Positions 43,520 to 53,289 of a stretch of DNA of 64,000 bases are shown here, piece after piece. Below the pieces are notes generated by a model. That model was not told where the DNA came from. It did not search any database and saw only the letters and a program-made list of their open reading frames with translations. The stretch spans positions 186,001 to 250,000 of the forward strand of contig JACEFZ010004188.1 of the NCBI GenBank assembly GCA_014155875.1. Reading direction: 5' to 3'. The stretch comes from Cepaea nemoralis (lineage: Eukaryota > Mollusca > Gastropoda > Stylommatophora > Helicidae). Every line of letters begins with the position of its first letter. Position 1 is the first letter of the stretch. The position numbers and the translations under genes were made by a program.

Positions 43520-44158
43520 ATGCAACACAATGTTTCAGCTTTCTCACATGCCTGTGCCAACTTTGGGCTCAATATCAACTTGGAGAAGACTGTAGTTATG
43601 TACCAGCCAGCTCCAGGGAATAATCACACCGTGCCGAATATCAAGGTGAATGGTCATAGACTAAGTGTTGTGGGCAATTTCACCTATCTTCGCAGCACTG
43701 TGTCACAAGCTGTCACAATTGATGATGAAGTGAATGCAAGAATCCCCAAGGCCAGCATGGCCTTTGGCAGACTGTACAAGAATGTATGGGACAGAAATGG
43801 AATAAGCCTGCAAACAAAGCTGAAAGTCTATAAAGCAGTTGTATTATCCACACTGCTATATGCTTGTGAAACATGGACTGTTTATCAGCGACACGATAGG
43901 AAATTAAACCACTTCCACACAGTCTGCCTTAGGAAGCTATTGAAGATTAAATGGCAAGACAAGATCCCAGACACTGAAGTTCTAGAAAGAGCGTGCATGC
44001 CCAGTATCCACACTCTACTAATGAAAAATCAGATTCGCTGGGCTGGTCACTTAACTCGTAAGCCAGATCACAGGCTCTGTAAACAAATTTTTACGGCAAG
44101 CTGCGCTGTGGTAAATGCTCCCAAAGCAGCCAGAGGAAACGCTTTAAAGACACTCTGA
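43520..44158 (+). pseudogene. LINE-B copy 2 RT C-terminal half
   Basis: 212 codons: NLEKTVVMYQPAPG, KVNGHRLSVVGNFTYLRS, KVYKAVVLSTLLYACETWTV, LRKLLKIKWQDKIPDTEVL and RWAGHLTRK. The catalytic FADD segment is deleted just upstream. A frame change follows before the finger at 44287-44469. Confidence 0.78.
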
Positions 44159-44484
44159 AAATCTCACTGAATGCTTTTGGAATTCATATTGACACCTGGG
44201 AGACTGCTGCTAAAGACCGTAATTCGTGGCGTACATCATTACATAAGGGTGCAGTCACTTGTGAAGCAACCAGGACTGCAAGAGCTGTGAAGAAAAGGCA
44301 GGACAGAAAAACCACTACAGGAAATCCTCCTCCAGAAACGTCAATTATTCTTTGTCCACATTGTCAAAGTACATTTCGAGCCAAAATAGGCCTTATCAGC
44401 CATCTTAGAACTCACGGCTCCATACTTTCAACTCCACTGGATGAAATGAATGGTCATCATCATTCTTGATGGACAAACACCAAG

Positions 44485-44540
44485 TAGTAGCACGTGTATG
44501 GACTACGCTTGAGTTCAAAACAAGTGACTGCAAGAACAAT
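44485..44540 (+). repeat. SINE-1 tail after LINE-B
   Basis: agtagtagcacgtgtatgga, ctacgcttgagttcaaaac; continuation of the copy at 42123-42335. Confidence 0.75.
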
Positions 44541-44589
44541 AAACTATACATGCTGTAATTATGGGTGGATAGATTATATAGATGAGATA

Positions 44590-44710
44590 AATTATGTGGC
44601 CAAACGGATAAGAGCACTCTAGACCTTAAACTTCCAGAACCCTGATGATGGCATAGCGAAATCAACCCCTATATAGGTCAGTTGGACTTTGATGTTGACT
44701 TCTCCTTCAG
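44590..44710 (+). repeat. SINE-1 head, degenerate
   Basis: tggccaaacggataagagca and caacccctatataggtcagt recall the A box and post-B-box region. The body is lost; it joins a SINE-3 scrap (cagaaagcaatggtaaacta). Confidence 0.65.
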
Positions 44711-44821
44711 AAAGCAATGGTAAACTACCAAATGTAACATTGAATAGAAAATGAATGTGGGTTTGAGTTGAACATAATGTCTTGCAAAAACAAAATACAG
44801 TTTTGTTTTAAAGATTAGATA

Positions 44822-44975
44822 CAGGGTGTATTTTTAATGACTGTGCAGTGTTTGAAAATATTGCCGGTCCAAGTTTTGTATTTACCTATTATGCTGCATG
44901 AACTTTACGGAGGGTGAATACAAAAGTTGAACCGGCAGTATTTTCAAACACTGCACAGTCATTAAAAATACACGC
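44822..44975. mobile_element. Palindromic MITE, 154 bp
   Basis: The left arm (gtgtatttttaatgactgtg and onward to gtattt) and right arm are inverted complements over about 63 bp with only a few mismatches, around a 30-bp loop. TA dinucleotides border both ends (44820-44821 and 44976-44977), as expected for a Tc1/mariner-type MITE. There is no coding capacity. Confidence 0.85.
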
Positions 44976-44989
44976 TATAGATATAATAA

Positions 44990-45350
44990 TAGGTGGATGT
45001 ATGGGTTGTACAGACAGACAGAGATGGAAGCAGGCAGATGGATAGGGAATGAATGTTTGGATAAATAGATGTACAGACTGATGGATGGATGGAAGACATA
45101 AACGGATGGTTACATGGATTAGATAGAAATACATATAGGTAGGTACGTAGATATTTAGATAGATGTGTGTATTCAAGTAGGGAGGTAGGTAGATAGATAT
45201 GTAGGTAACTGGATAGAGGAATGGATAGATTAGGTAGTTTGGTAGATAGATGTATAGATAAATAGATGGGTAGATTAGAAAAGTAGATAATATAGCTAGT
45301 TAGGTATATATATATATCTGAATGTATGGATTAAGGTAGATAGGTAGGTA
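44990..45350 (+). repeat. GATA/GATG/GGTA-rich low-complexity tract
   Basis: Degenerate tetranucleotide runs (atggatggatgg, gatagatag, aggtaggtaggt). No gene. Confidence 0.88.
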
Positions 45351-45544
45351 GGTGGAACAAATGAACAAACTTTATTTTCAAAGGGGCACAAATTGGGCAC
45401 GCAGGCCTGTCTTACATTGAGTCCTTCCAACCACTCATCTTTCTCACATCAATTATCTATTGTGCATGTTACATTCACATGGGGAAAAACATAAAATGAA
45501 TTTTGTGAACATAAACAATGCATATTACAATGTTATGAGACAGG

Positions 45545-45625
45545 TAGAGAGAGAGGCAGGCGCGCGTGCGCTCACGTATGCGCACACGCACACACACACA
45601 CCTACGCACGCGTGACGCGCGCACG
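45545..45625 (+). repeat. Alternating purine-pyrimidine CA/CG tract
   Basis: gcgcgtgcgctcacgtatgc followed by cacacacacac and acgcgtgacgcgcgc; a potential Z-DNA-forming stretch (inference). Confidence 0.75.
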
Positions 45626-45700
45626 ACGAGATGCAGCGAAATATGCCAGACAGCAAATGGTGCAATCTATTCTTTGTGTCTTCGTTACTCAAATTCACTG
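45618..45700 (+). repeat. Dispersed repeat with the aaatatgccaggcaataaat-like core
   Basis: gatgcagcgaaatatgccag and tttgtgtcttcgttactcaa match the block at 22711-22790. Confidence 0.65.
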
Positions 45701-45773
45701 CTGGTTTGAATGTATATTGTTTCTTGTAGTATTATGTTCCTTGCACAACATGTTTGCACATCCTGTCTTTCAG

Positions 45774-45903
45774 CCCCAAAATTCTGTGCATTGACACAGT
45801 CAGGGCATTCCACTTCGGCTCCATGTTCCTTGTGGAGGTGGACATTGTTCTGAAAGAGGAAACCATTTTGTCAGAATCCCATGATATCGGTGAAAGTTTA
45901 CAG
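45774..45903 (+). CDS. Mn-type CDF transporter, exon 8 (cytosolic domain)
   Basis: Acceptor catcctgtctttcag and donor ttacag|gtgaga enclose 130 nt: one nucleotide finishing Ser, then 43 codons. The product [29 protein letters not shown] and [11 protein letters not shown] matches the first half of the CDF C-terminal ferredoxin-like domain (IDTVRAxxFGxxxxVEVDIVL...HxIGExLQ). This domain dimerises and senses metal in characterised CDFs. The exon ends in phase 0. Confidence 0.95.
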
Positions 45904-45914
45904 GTGAGAAGTGT

Positions 45915-46190
45915 GGACATTTCTTCTTCCGGTTGTAGATCTTTTTCTTCTCCTCCTCCTCCTTCTTCTTCTCCTTCTTCTGCTGATGCTTCTCATACTC
46001 TTCCTCCTCATCTTCTTCTGTTGCTGCTTAATTATCAACATAATCTTTTTCTTCTTCTTAATCATCTTCCTTCTCCTCCTCTTCTTCTTCTGCTGCTTTT
46101 TCTCCTTATCATGCTCATCTTCTTCATCTCTTCCTTCTTCATCTACTATTTCTCCTCTCCCTTCTTCATCTTCCTCCTCCCTGTACTATT
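45915..46190 (+). repeat. (CTT)n/(TTC)n polypyrimidine tract
   Basis: About 270 bp of imperfect ttc/tcc runs starting a dozen bases after the exon 8 donor. Open frames here are low-complexity. Confidence 0.9.
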
Positions 46191-46554
46191 TCTCTTTTGC
46201 ATCTTTGTATACTCTGATTCAACCACAGTAATGTACTGGCTAGCACACATTTCTTGTGTCCCAGTTTCTCGGGCTCAAATCTCCTTTCAGGCGTACATTT
46301 TTTCATGACCACGTGTCTGACAAATCCCCCTAGCCTTACAGAATAATTAACAGAAAATGTCCTCGGAGGTAAAGCAGCAAGGGTGATACAGACCACATCA
46401 GCCACCAAGTTTGTTTGGTCAAGAAAATGTGGACCTCACACCCAGTGTGTCATTTGCGTTGTGAACAAGGGTCTGTGACATGTTTACATCTTTTTCTTCT
46501 TATAGTCCGTGCCGTGGACGATAGTCATGTCTGTCCATCACAAAGTATAAGAAG

Positions 46555-47030
46555 AAAGGTGAAGACAGGCATGATTTGAACAGAGTGGCAGGCTTCAATT
46601 GAACAGTCAAAAATAGAGAGCATATGTTGGATTATTTCTCCAGGATGTGCTGGTGTGGTGGGAAACAAGCAGGTGGACTGATTGGCTGGGTTTATACCGC
46701 TCGGTGGGGTATTTATTGGTGTATGATATGGCAGATGTGATTGGGGCTCTTTGGGATGGTGTGTATAGTGCAGAAGAACTGATAGATCATCATGGCTTGG
46801 AGAGAATAATGCTGCAGGGAGTGACCAGAGGATCTGGCTGACATTCATGGCTCCATGGAAAGGCCAGACGGACACTTGTGTAGCCTTGAGTTAAGTTGAG
46901 CTAAGAACCGACATCACTGCACGCAGGACATTTCCACATGCCTCCGTCCCCTCGCTCAACATCCAGTGAAGAGTCATACTGCTAATCGTTGCAACTGCCA
47001 TCTGATTGAAAGTTTTCCTGGTCTTCCCTC
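46555..47030 (+). pseudogene. RNase H relic and 3' end of an unassigned LINE
   Basis: The plus strand reads IISPGCAGVVGNKQVD and, after a stop, LAGFIPLGGVFIGV; this is the PGHAGVVGNEQADRLAG motif. Downstream are 46885-47010, with the dispersed actgacatcac/gaagagtcatactgctaat block. Same family as 20377-20640 and 38700-39230. Confidence 0.62.
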
Positions 47031-47205
47031 TCAGTTTTGAGATTCATCCAGAACCCCTGCCAAGCCCCCACCATATCATCCTCTCTACATACAGATTCTC
47101 AATCTGTTCCCCTCTCAGTTTTGAGATTCATCCAGAACCCCTGCCAAGCCCCCACCATATCATCCTCTCTACATACAGATTCTCAATCTGTTCCCCCGTC
47201 TTCTC
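47030..47205 (+). repeat. Direct duplication of ~81 bp
   Basis: cctctcagttttgagattca through tacagattctcaatctgttc occurs twice, starting near 47028 and 47109. Confidence 0.93.
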
Positions 47206-47409
47206 CACCTGGTCCCACAGGCACCCGACCACCTCTTCCTTGTCCATAGGTATTCTGCCACTGAGAGGTGCATTCCCTGTCAGCCCATCAGCCTGTTCAT
47301 TGCCCTACATGACCAGGGCAGAAAATCCATATAATTCTCACAACCTCAGAAGCGAGGCAAGCCACTCCACACAAAACATTCCTTTCTTCACCTTATTAAG
47401 CATACTCCT

Positions 47410-47565
47410 TGAAAAGGTCAAGGCAATCCCCTAGCAGAAAGGACCAAACTTTATTTTCAAAAGGTCAAGGCAATCCCCTAGCAGAAAGGACCAAACTTTA
47501 TGTTCAAAAGGTCAAGGCAATCCCCTAGCAGAAAGGAGCAAACTTTATGTTCAAAAGGTCACCAA
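47410..47565 (+). repeat. 47-48-bp tandem repeat, three units
   Basis: aaggtcaaggcaatccccta followed by gcagaaaggaccaaacttta, three times. Confidence 0.93.
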
Positions 47566-47639
47566 TGACTGTGGGTTGATCAGTGTTACACCTTCACATT
47601 ATTTGTTGTTGTCGCTCGCTTTTAACTCCAGCGTTGTCC

Positions 47640-47935
47640 ACATAAGTACTACTACTTCCAGTAGTTGCCGCTACTGGGGAGTGCACTGGACTGATGTTTG
47701 CATGTGGATTAGTTTTTCCTATTACCATTATCCTTCGCCATCTGGCGAACCCACTCTGACTGGCTGAGGTACGTGTAATATTCAACACCCCACCCCCCTC
47801 CCCCACGTCAAGGGCAAGAAGTCAACATATTAGTCCAACCGACCGGTGTAGGGGTTGAACCCGCTACCTTGGCATCAGCACATTGGAAGTTTAAGAGCGA
47901 GCACTCTTACCCATTCAGCCATGTCGACATCTAAG
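47640..47935 (-). repeat. SINE-1, full-length, minus strand
   Basis: Reverse complement of SINE-1: tail and body at the left (attaccattatccttcgcca, tctggcgaacccactctgac), B box as ggggttgaaccc, and A-box head near 47920 (cattcagccatgtcg). Confidence 0.82.
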
Positions 47936-48059
47936 CCTTCACATATTCTAGGCTATTAAATCCCAAGCAGAGGCAGTATAATTGTTTTTTTCAATCAGGA
48001 TGGCTCTGGTGTCAACTCATTCATAATGGGTACTGGACAGTTTTTAGAATTTCCATGAG

Positions 48060-48520
48060 TTGTCTGGGGAGGTAAAGCAACGAGGAAGGGAATTGATCAA
48101 CTTACTTCATAGAAGAGGAAGGAGGAGGAGGAGAAGAAGAAGAAACACCAAAAAGCAGATTGTAACACTACTTTCTGTTTTGCTGTTGCCACATGTGTGA
48201 GTTGTTTTGGGATGGTAGGCCACAAGAACGGAAACTGGTCAACTCATTTCACAGAAGAATAGAAAGAGGGAGGAGGAGAAAGGAAGAAAGAGGAGGAGAA
48301 GAAAAAGAAGAAATAATACAATAAAGAGGATTTTAATATTACTCTCTGGTTTGCTGTTGTCACATGTATCAGTTGTACAGGGAGAAAAGGGTCACAAAAA
48401 GGTAACAGGTCAGCTCACTTCATAGAAGAGGAAGAAGGAGAAGAGGAGGGGGAGCAGAAGAAGAAATATAAATAAAGCAGATTTTAATACCTTTTGCTGT
48501 TTCCACATATGATTTTCTTT
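48060..48520 (+). repeat. 143-171-bp triplicate ending at the exon 9 acceptor
   Basis: The block gctgtt(g/t)(c/t)cacat occurs at 48182, 48353 and 48496, each preceded by cagattttaata-like sequence and a purine-rich gaagaggaggaggag stretch. The third unit runs into the polypyrimidine tract and cag of exon 9. Confidence 0.85.
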
Positions 48521-48526
48521 TCACAG

Positions 48527-48619
48527 CAAAAACTGGAGAGACTACCCGAGGTTGAAAGAGCTTTTGTACATGTGGATTTCGAATCCGATCATTGTCCGAG
48601 ATCAGAGCACATGTATTAG
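48527..48619 (+). CDS. Mn-type CDF transporter, final exon 9
   Basis: Acceptor gattttcttttcacag is followed by 30 codons and TAG (48617-48619). The product QKLERLPEVERAFVHVDFES ends DHCPRSEHMY. LERLxEVERAFVHVDFExxH is the last block of the CDF cytosolic domain, with the usual short tail after it. Exon 8 joins in phase 0. No AATAAA follows in the next few hundred bases; the nearest obvious one is near 50275. Confidence 0.95.
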   Translation, partial: QKLERLPEVERAFVHVDFESDHCPRSEHMY

Positions 48620-49005
48620 ATCAGAAATTACCCTGCGTATGGTGATTCGAAGCTGAGAACTGACTCAGAATAGAGCACATAATTTAGATAGGAATTTATC
48701 TTGGGGATATAGAGATTTTATCCCGAGAATTCACCTAGAAAAGGACATGTAATTTAGATCACAAGCTACTGTTGGAGATATAACCATGAACTGAACACAT
48801 CTTTGGGTTACAATTCCCCATTAGAATTGACTGAAAGAGATAAGAACTTATCTTTTGCATCAGAGGTAATCTTAGAGAATTGAAGAGGAACTCATCTTGT
48901 ATTGTAGGTTCATCTGCAATTATTGTGTTGCTCTTCCTGCGAGTGCATTTTAGCTGGTCACTGACCAGGGGCAAAGGGTTCATTCTACCTCTGTGTCTTA
49001 GTTGA
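48620..49005 (+). other. Probable 3' UTR or downstream sequence of the CDF gene
   Basis: No ORF or repeat is clear. A loose repetition of gagcacatgtattagat and gaacttatctt phrases is present. The polyadenylation site cannot be placed. Confidence 0.4.
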
Positions 49006-49760
49006 TTGTGTCAGTGTTTTGTCTTTAGGCTTAGTTGCTAGTGTCACTGTTTTGTCTGTAGTCTTAGTTGATTTTGTCTTTAGTCTTAGTTGATTGTTTT
49101 ATCTTTAGTCTTAGTTGATTGTTTTATTGCTTTGTCTTTTTCTTAGTTGTTTTATTGTCTATAGTCTTAGTTGATAGTTTTATTGCAGTGTCTTTAGCCT
49201 TAGTTGATTGTTTTATTCCTTTGTCTTAGTTGATTGTTAATTGTTTTATTCCTTTGTCTTTGTTGATTGTTTTGTCTTTAGTCTTAGATGATTATTTTGT
49301 TGTTTTGTCTTTAGTCTTAGTTGATTGTTTTATTGCTTTGTCTTTAGTCTTAGTTGATTGTTTTATTGTTTTGTCTTTAGTCTTAGTTGATTGTTTTATT
49401 CCTTTGTCTTAGTTGATTGTTTTGTCTTTAGTCTTAGTTGATTATTTTGTTGTTTTGTCTTTAGTCTTAGTTGATTGTTTTGTCTTTAGTCTTAGTTGAT
49501 TGTTTTATTGTTTTGTCTTTAGTCTTAGTTGATTGTTTTATTGTTTTGTCTTTAGTCTTAGTTGATTGTTTTATTGTTTTGTCTTTAGTCTTAGTTGATT
49601 ATTTTATTGTTTTGTCTTTAGTCTTAGTTGATTGTTTTATTGTTTTGTCTTTAGTCTTAGTTGATTATTTTATTGTTTTGTCTTTAGTCTTAGTTGATTG
49701 TTTTGTCTTTAGTCTTAGTTGATTATTTTATTGTTTTGTCTTTAGTCTTAGTTGCCTTTG
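49006..49760 (+). repeat. 33-bp minisatellite (24-bp variants)
   Basis: Unit ttttgtctttagtcttagtt plus gattgttttattg. Being 11 codons long, it yields spurious frames. The tract begins about 390 bp after the CDF stop codon. Confidence 0.95.
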
Positions 49761-49859
49761 TCTTTATTGGATTGGCTCCATTGAGAGATGGAAGATGGAA
49801 GAAGAACCAAGAAGAAGAAAAGGGAACAAAAAAGAGGATGAAGAAGTGGAAGAAGAATA

Positions 49860-50045
49860 AGAATGTTTACTAACAACAAATGGGATAAGACTGTTTACCC
49901 ACAACAAATGGGATAAGAGTGTTTACCAACAGCAAATGGGGTAAAAGTATTTACCTACAACAAATAGGATAAAACTGTTTACTTACAACAAATGGGATAA
50001 GACTGTTTACCTACAACAAATATGATAAGAGTGTTCACCTACAAG
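49860..50045 (+). repeat. 28-bp tandem repeat, about 6 units
   Basis: gtttacctacaacaaatggg followed by ataagact, repeated with point changes. Confidence 0.93.
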
Positions 50046-50289
50046 AGCCATGATACAACTCAACGTTAATCATCATGGTATTATTTCCACAAAGCTGTGG
50101 CCTCGCCTCAAATGCTGTTGTTACCCAATGGTTTGTTAGTGTTTTTTACTGCTCATGCTTGCAAACTACCTCATAGCACTTTTCCAAGTCTATACAGGCT
50201 TCAACACAAACTGAATTGTAGCAGGGGAAGTGTGTTTTAAGATATAGGCTATTTGTTTTGTATTTTGTGCCAGAAAATAAAAGGCACTT

Positions 50290-50450
50290 GTATATTCATT
50301 ACAGGACGTTGCAGTTAACCCCGGCATTTTTGGCTGTTTGTGATTTCTTGGCAAGTTTATGTTCAGTAGTTTGCCATTGCTTTCTGAATGACCGGCACTC
50401 ATACCATTGTATGAAAACCAATGCAAGGTTCATAAGTCCTTCGCCACAGA
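50290..50450 (+). repeat. SINE-3 copy
   Basis: ttacaggacgttgcagttaa, ggcaagtttatgttcagtag, gctttctgaatgaccgg and atgaaaaccaatgcaagg match the family. Confidence 0.72.
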
Positions 50451-50757
50451 GCGAGTTGATACTATCAAGGGATCTTTTACATTCCTTAAGACCTCTGGTG
50501 CTTGACGCAGATATTTTTATAAACCAGTTGGCAGACCAGGGATGACATGATCAGTATCATACAGATCACCTTCCCTGCCCCGGACATTTTATGAGTTGGG
50601 GGAAAGACTCATTTGGCACTGAGTGAGGGTGGGTTAATGGCGGAGGGATGGACATTTCTCATTTCTATTGAAGTTTTGAGTCTGATGGTGAATAATACAT
50701 TACTTTTGATTAATTTGTAATTTGTTATTGGTGTGTGTGTGTGAATTACTTTACATT

Positions 50758-51260
50758 GAATGTTAGGAAGAGCAAATCATGAATCTTGGAAGGTGGATGA
50801 AGAAATTAGGAGGCAATGGAGATGTGGCTTCGGAGACGAATGTTTAGGATACCTTGTCATTCCTCCCCCTTCCCCCCTCCCCACACACACTCTGTCGCTT
50901 TTCAAGATGATCACGTTTTGTGTGGTCCTGAAGCCAGCTTGAGCCTGCTAATCTGTGATCTTAATTCCCCCCTGGAAACCCTAAAATTCCTCCTGGGGGA
51001 GGGGGAAATTCCCCACCGGTTGAGAACCACTGGATTAGAGAAATTAGATGTTGACAGTCAAGATATTTTGGACAAGTTATTAGAAGAAATATATTAGAGA
51101 ACTTGGTGACAACTGGCAAGACTGATGAGAACATAACAAGGGGAAGGCAGAGAGGTAAATATATAGATGGCCACGTGCCTTGATTTAGACAAGAACAGAG
51201 CTGATCCACAACTCTGGAGATCATGAAGTTTGGTGAAACATGATTACCCACACTTAGTGT
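50758..51260 (+). pseudogene. LINE-E relic split by a hAT-like terminus
   Basis: Bases 50770-50860 resemble the RT C-terminal block of LINE-E (W-x-VDEEIRRQ, then METWLRRRMFRIPC in another frame; compare 52890-52970). After the hAT-like piece the relic continues with LDVDSQDILDKLLEEIY and tail remnants to 51260. Confidence 0.6.
50870..51032 (+). mobile_element. hAT-like element fragment with one terminal repeat
   Basis: The stretch ends at ccggttgagaaccactg (51016-51032). Its complement, cagtggttctcaaccgg, is the well-known terminal sequence type of hAT (Charlie/MER5-like) transposons. No matching left terminus was found, so the piece is truncated. Confidence 0.6.
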
Positions 51261-51369
51261 GGCACAGGTAAACAACCTGTGTTATACTAATGACATGATT
51301 TCGGTCACTGAAAATGAAACAGTTATATGCATTTATAATTGCAACGAAGAGTCAAAAGTGTCTGAATTT

Positions 51370-52315
51370 TAAAAAAAAGTTGAGTTGAGATAAGAACTGA
51401 CATCAAAGCACTCAGGACAAAAGTGAGAGGAATATTTGACAAGGAAGAACAGAACCGTGTACAACACAGAACAGCCACTCTCAGCTTCCTTGATGAAGAA
51501 TACCCACAGGACCTCTGGATCTGAGTCTACACAGATGGGTCAGCACAAAATTCTGTTTGAAATGGAGGAGCGGGAGTGTACATAGAATACCCAAATAATA
51601 CTAGGGACACAGCCAGAGTACCGACAGGAAAGTACTACCATAACTATGATGCTGAAATCCAGGCCATCAAGATAGCAACAGAGAAATTACTAAATCCCAG
51701 TCATGGTACAATGTAGTGCTATTGAAAGATGCCAAATCAGTACTTGAGTGGTGCTCCTGTCTGGGAAATTGCCAGTACTAAGGAAACTACTTTCTGAACT
51801 TTGCAGCCAGCGAAATGTCACCATACAGTGGATACCATCCCACTGTGGAATACCCGGAAACGACAGAGATGATCGACTAGCCAAGGAAGGAGCAAAAGAA
51901 CAACAACCTGATGATACCACCCAAAGAAAAGAATGATCAAATCAATCAGAAAGCCACCAAAACCTGTTCAAGACGACTACCACATTATGGACAGGCCAGA
52001 ACAAGTAATTATTCTGCACCTCAGAACAGACACAATAGATTACACAACCACATGTATACAAAATTCAAGATTGGTGAACAGCCATGTGCACATGTGGATT
52101 GGCATCGCAGACAGCAGAGCACATACTCCAAGACTGCCCAAAATACAACATATTTAGTCAAACCTTCTGGCCTAGAGAGACGACAGTGGAAGATAAACTC
52201 TTTGGACCACTGAGTGAACTAAAAAAGACAGTTAAATTCAAAAAGATTAAAATGTTGGAAGATATTAACATTGATGGGAAGGATCTCAGAATAATAAAGA
52301 GTATTTACTAGAACC
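51370..52315 (+). pseudogene. I-group LINE RNase H and C-terminus, decayed
   Basis: Frame fragments read VYTDGSAQNSV, YDAEIQAIKIATEKLL, TIQWIPSHCGIPGNDRDDRL and HMWIGIADSRAHTPRLP / CTCGLASQTAEHILQDCPKY. This is the RNase H and Cys/His end of an element related to LINE-N, but clearly a different family. It has several stops and frameshifts. It is preceded by the ttgagttgagataagaactg repeat. Confidence 0.75.
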
Positions 52316-52319
52316 AAGT

Positions 52320-53285
52320 AGCATCAATTAAAATGGAAAATAAAGAGGGCAATTATGAACAAATAAAGCTAGGAGTACGACAGGGATGTGTCTTGTCACC
52401 GGATATCTTCTCCCTCTATAGCGAAGTAATAATGAGAGAGATCAAAGAGAAGCCAGGAATACTAATCGGAGGTTATAATATAAACAATATACGCTATGCA
52501 GATGACACAGTATTGGTGGCGGATAATGCATAAGATCTACAACAATTGTTGGACATTGTAGTAACAGAGAGTGCAAAGAAAGGACTCTCCTTGAATATCA
52601 AGAAAACAGTAACAATGGTGATATCAAAGAAAAGGTGACACCAAAATGTGAAATAGAAATAGAAGGGAAAATTCTTAACCAAGTGGATAGTTTTAAATAC
52701 CTAGGGGCATTTATAACATCAGATGGAAGATGCACAACAGAGATTAAGAGCAGAATAGGGCAAGCAAAGGCTGCATTTCAGGAAATGAAGAGTATCCTAT
52801 GCAATAAGTCACTATCATTGAATGTAAGAAAGAGAGTGCTAAAGTGCTATATAGAACCTGTATTGCTGTATGGCAGTGAATCTTGGAATGTAAATGAACA
52901 AATTAGGAAGAACTTGGAAGCAACAGAGATGTGGTTCCTAAGACGAATGTTGCGAATTCCTTGGACTGCCAAAGTAACTAACAACTGACTGCCTGAAAGA
53001 GGCTAATGAAACTAGAACATTATATACAACAATAAGAAAGAGACAAACAGCTTTCTTTGGTCATGTGATGAGAAGAGAGGCATTGGAGAACATCGTGACA
53101 ACTGGAAAGATCGAGGGGAAGAGAGGCAGAGGCAGACCAAGAGAAATTATGCTGGATGGATTGAGACGGTGGCATGGAGGAATATCATCAGCAGAGTTGA
53201 TCCAGAAAACCAAAGACCGATATCTGTGGAGAATCATGAACGCCTATGCCAGCTGGCATGGCACTTGATGATGATGATGATGATG
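52320..53285 (+). mobile_element. LINE-E copy, 5'-truncated RT
   Basis: Starts at RT motif B. Frame 52333-52533 reads LGVRQGCVLSPDIFSLYSEV and IRYADDTVLVADNA (motif C intact). A frame change leads to 52635-52988: DSFKYLGAFITSDGRC, LKCYIEPVLLYGSESWNV and WFLRRMLRIPWT. Then 53065-53268 gives GKRGRGRPREIMLDGLRRWH and DRYLWRIMNAYASWHGT. The tail is (gat)n. Three lesions make it inactive. It is the best copy of the family whose tail is at 25487-25873. Confidence 0.83.
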
Positions 53286-53289
53286 AAAT

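Larger units (their letters stand above)
42336..44470 (+). mobile_element. LINE-B copy 2 (APE, deleted RT, C2H2 finger)
   Basis: The insertion lies in SINE-1. The APE part is open at 42351-42992: MSVYGPT, LLGDFSARVGKD, HLIDYVIVRR, and a DDRLI where DHRLV is usual. Next come linker remnants (43178-43390), then a jump that removes RT motifs A to C. The frame resumes with FGLNINLEKT and runs to LTRKPDHRL (43520-44158). It finishes with a C2H2 finger: CPHCQSTF and SHLRTH (44352-44415). Loss of the RT core makes it inactive. No clear target duplication was found. Confidence 0.85.

Noticed and set aside
45911..46308. Leu/Ser/Phe-rich frames of over 100 codons
   Set aside because: They lie in the polypyrimidine tract behind the exon 8 donor.
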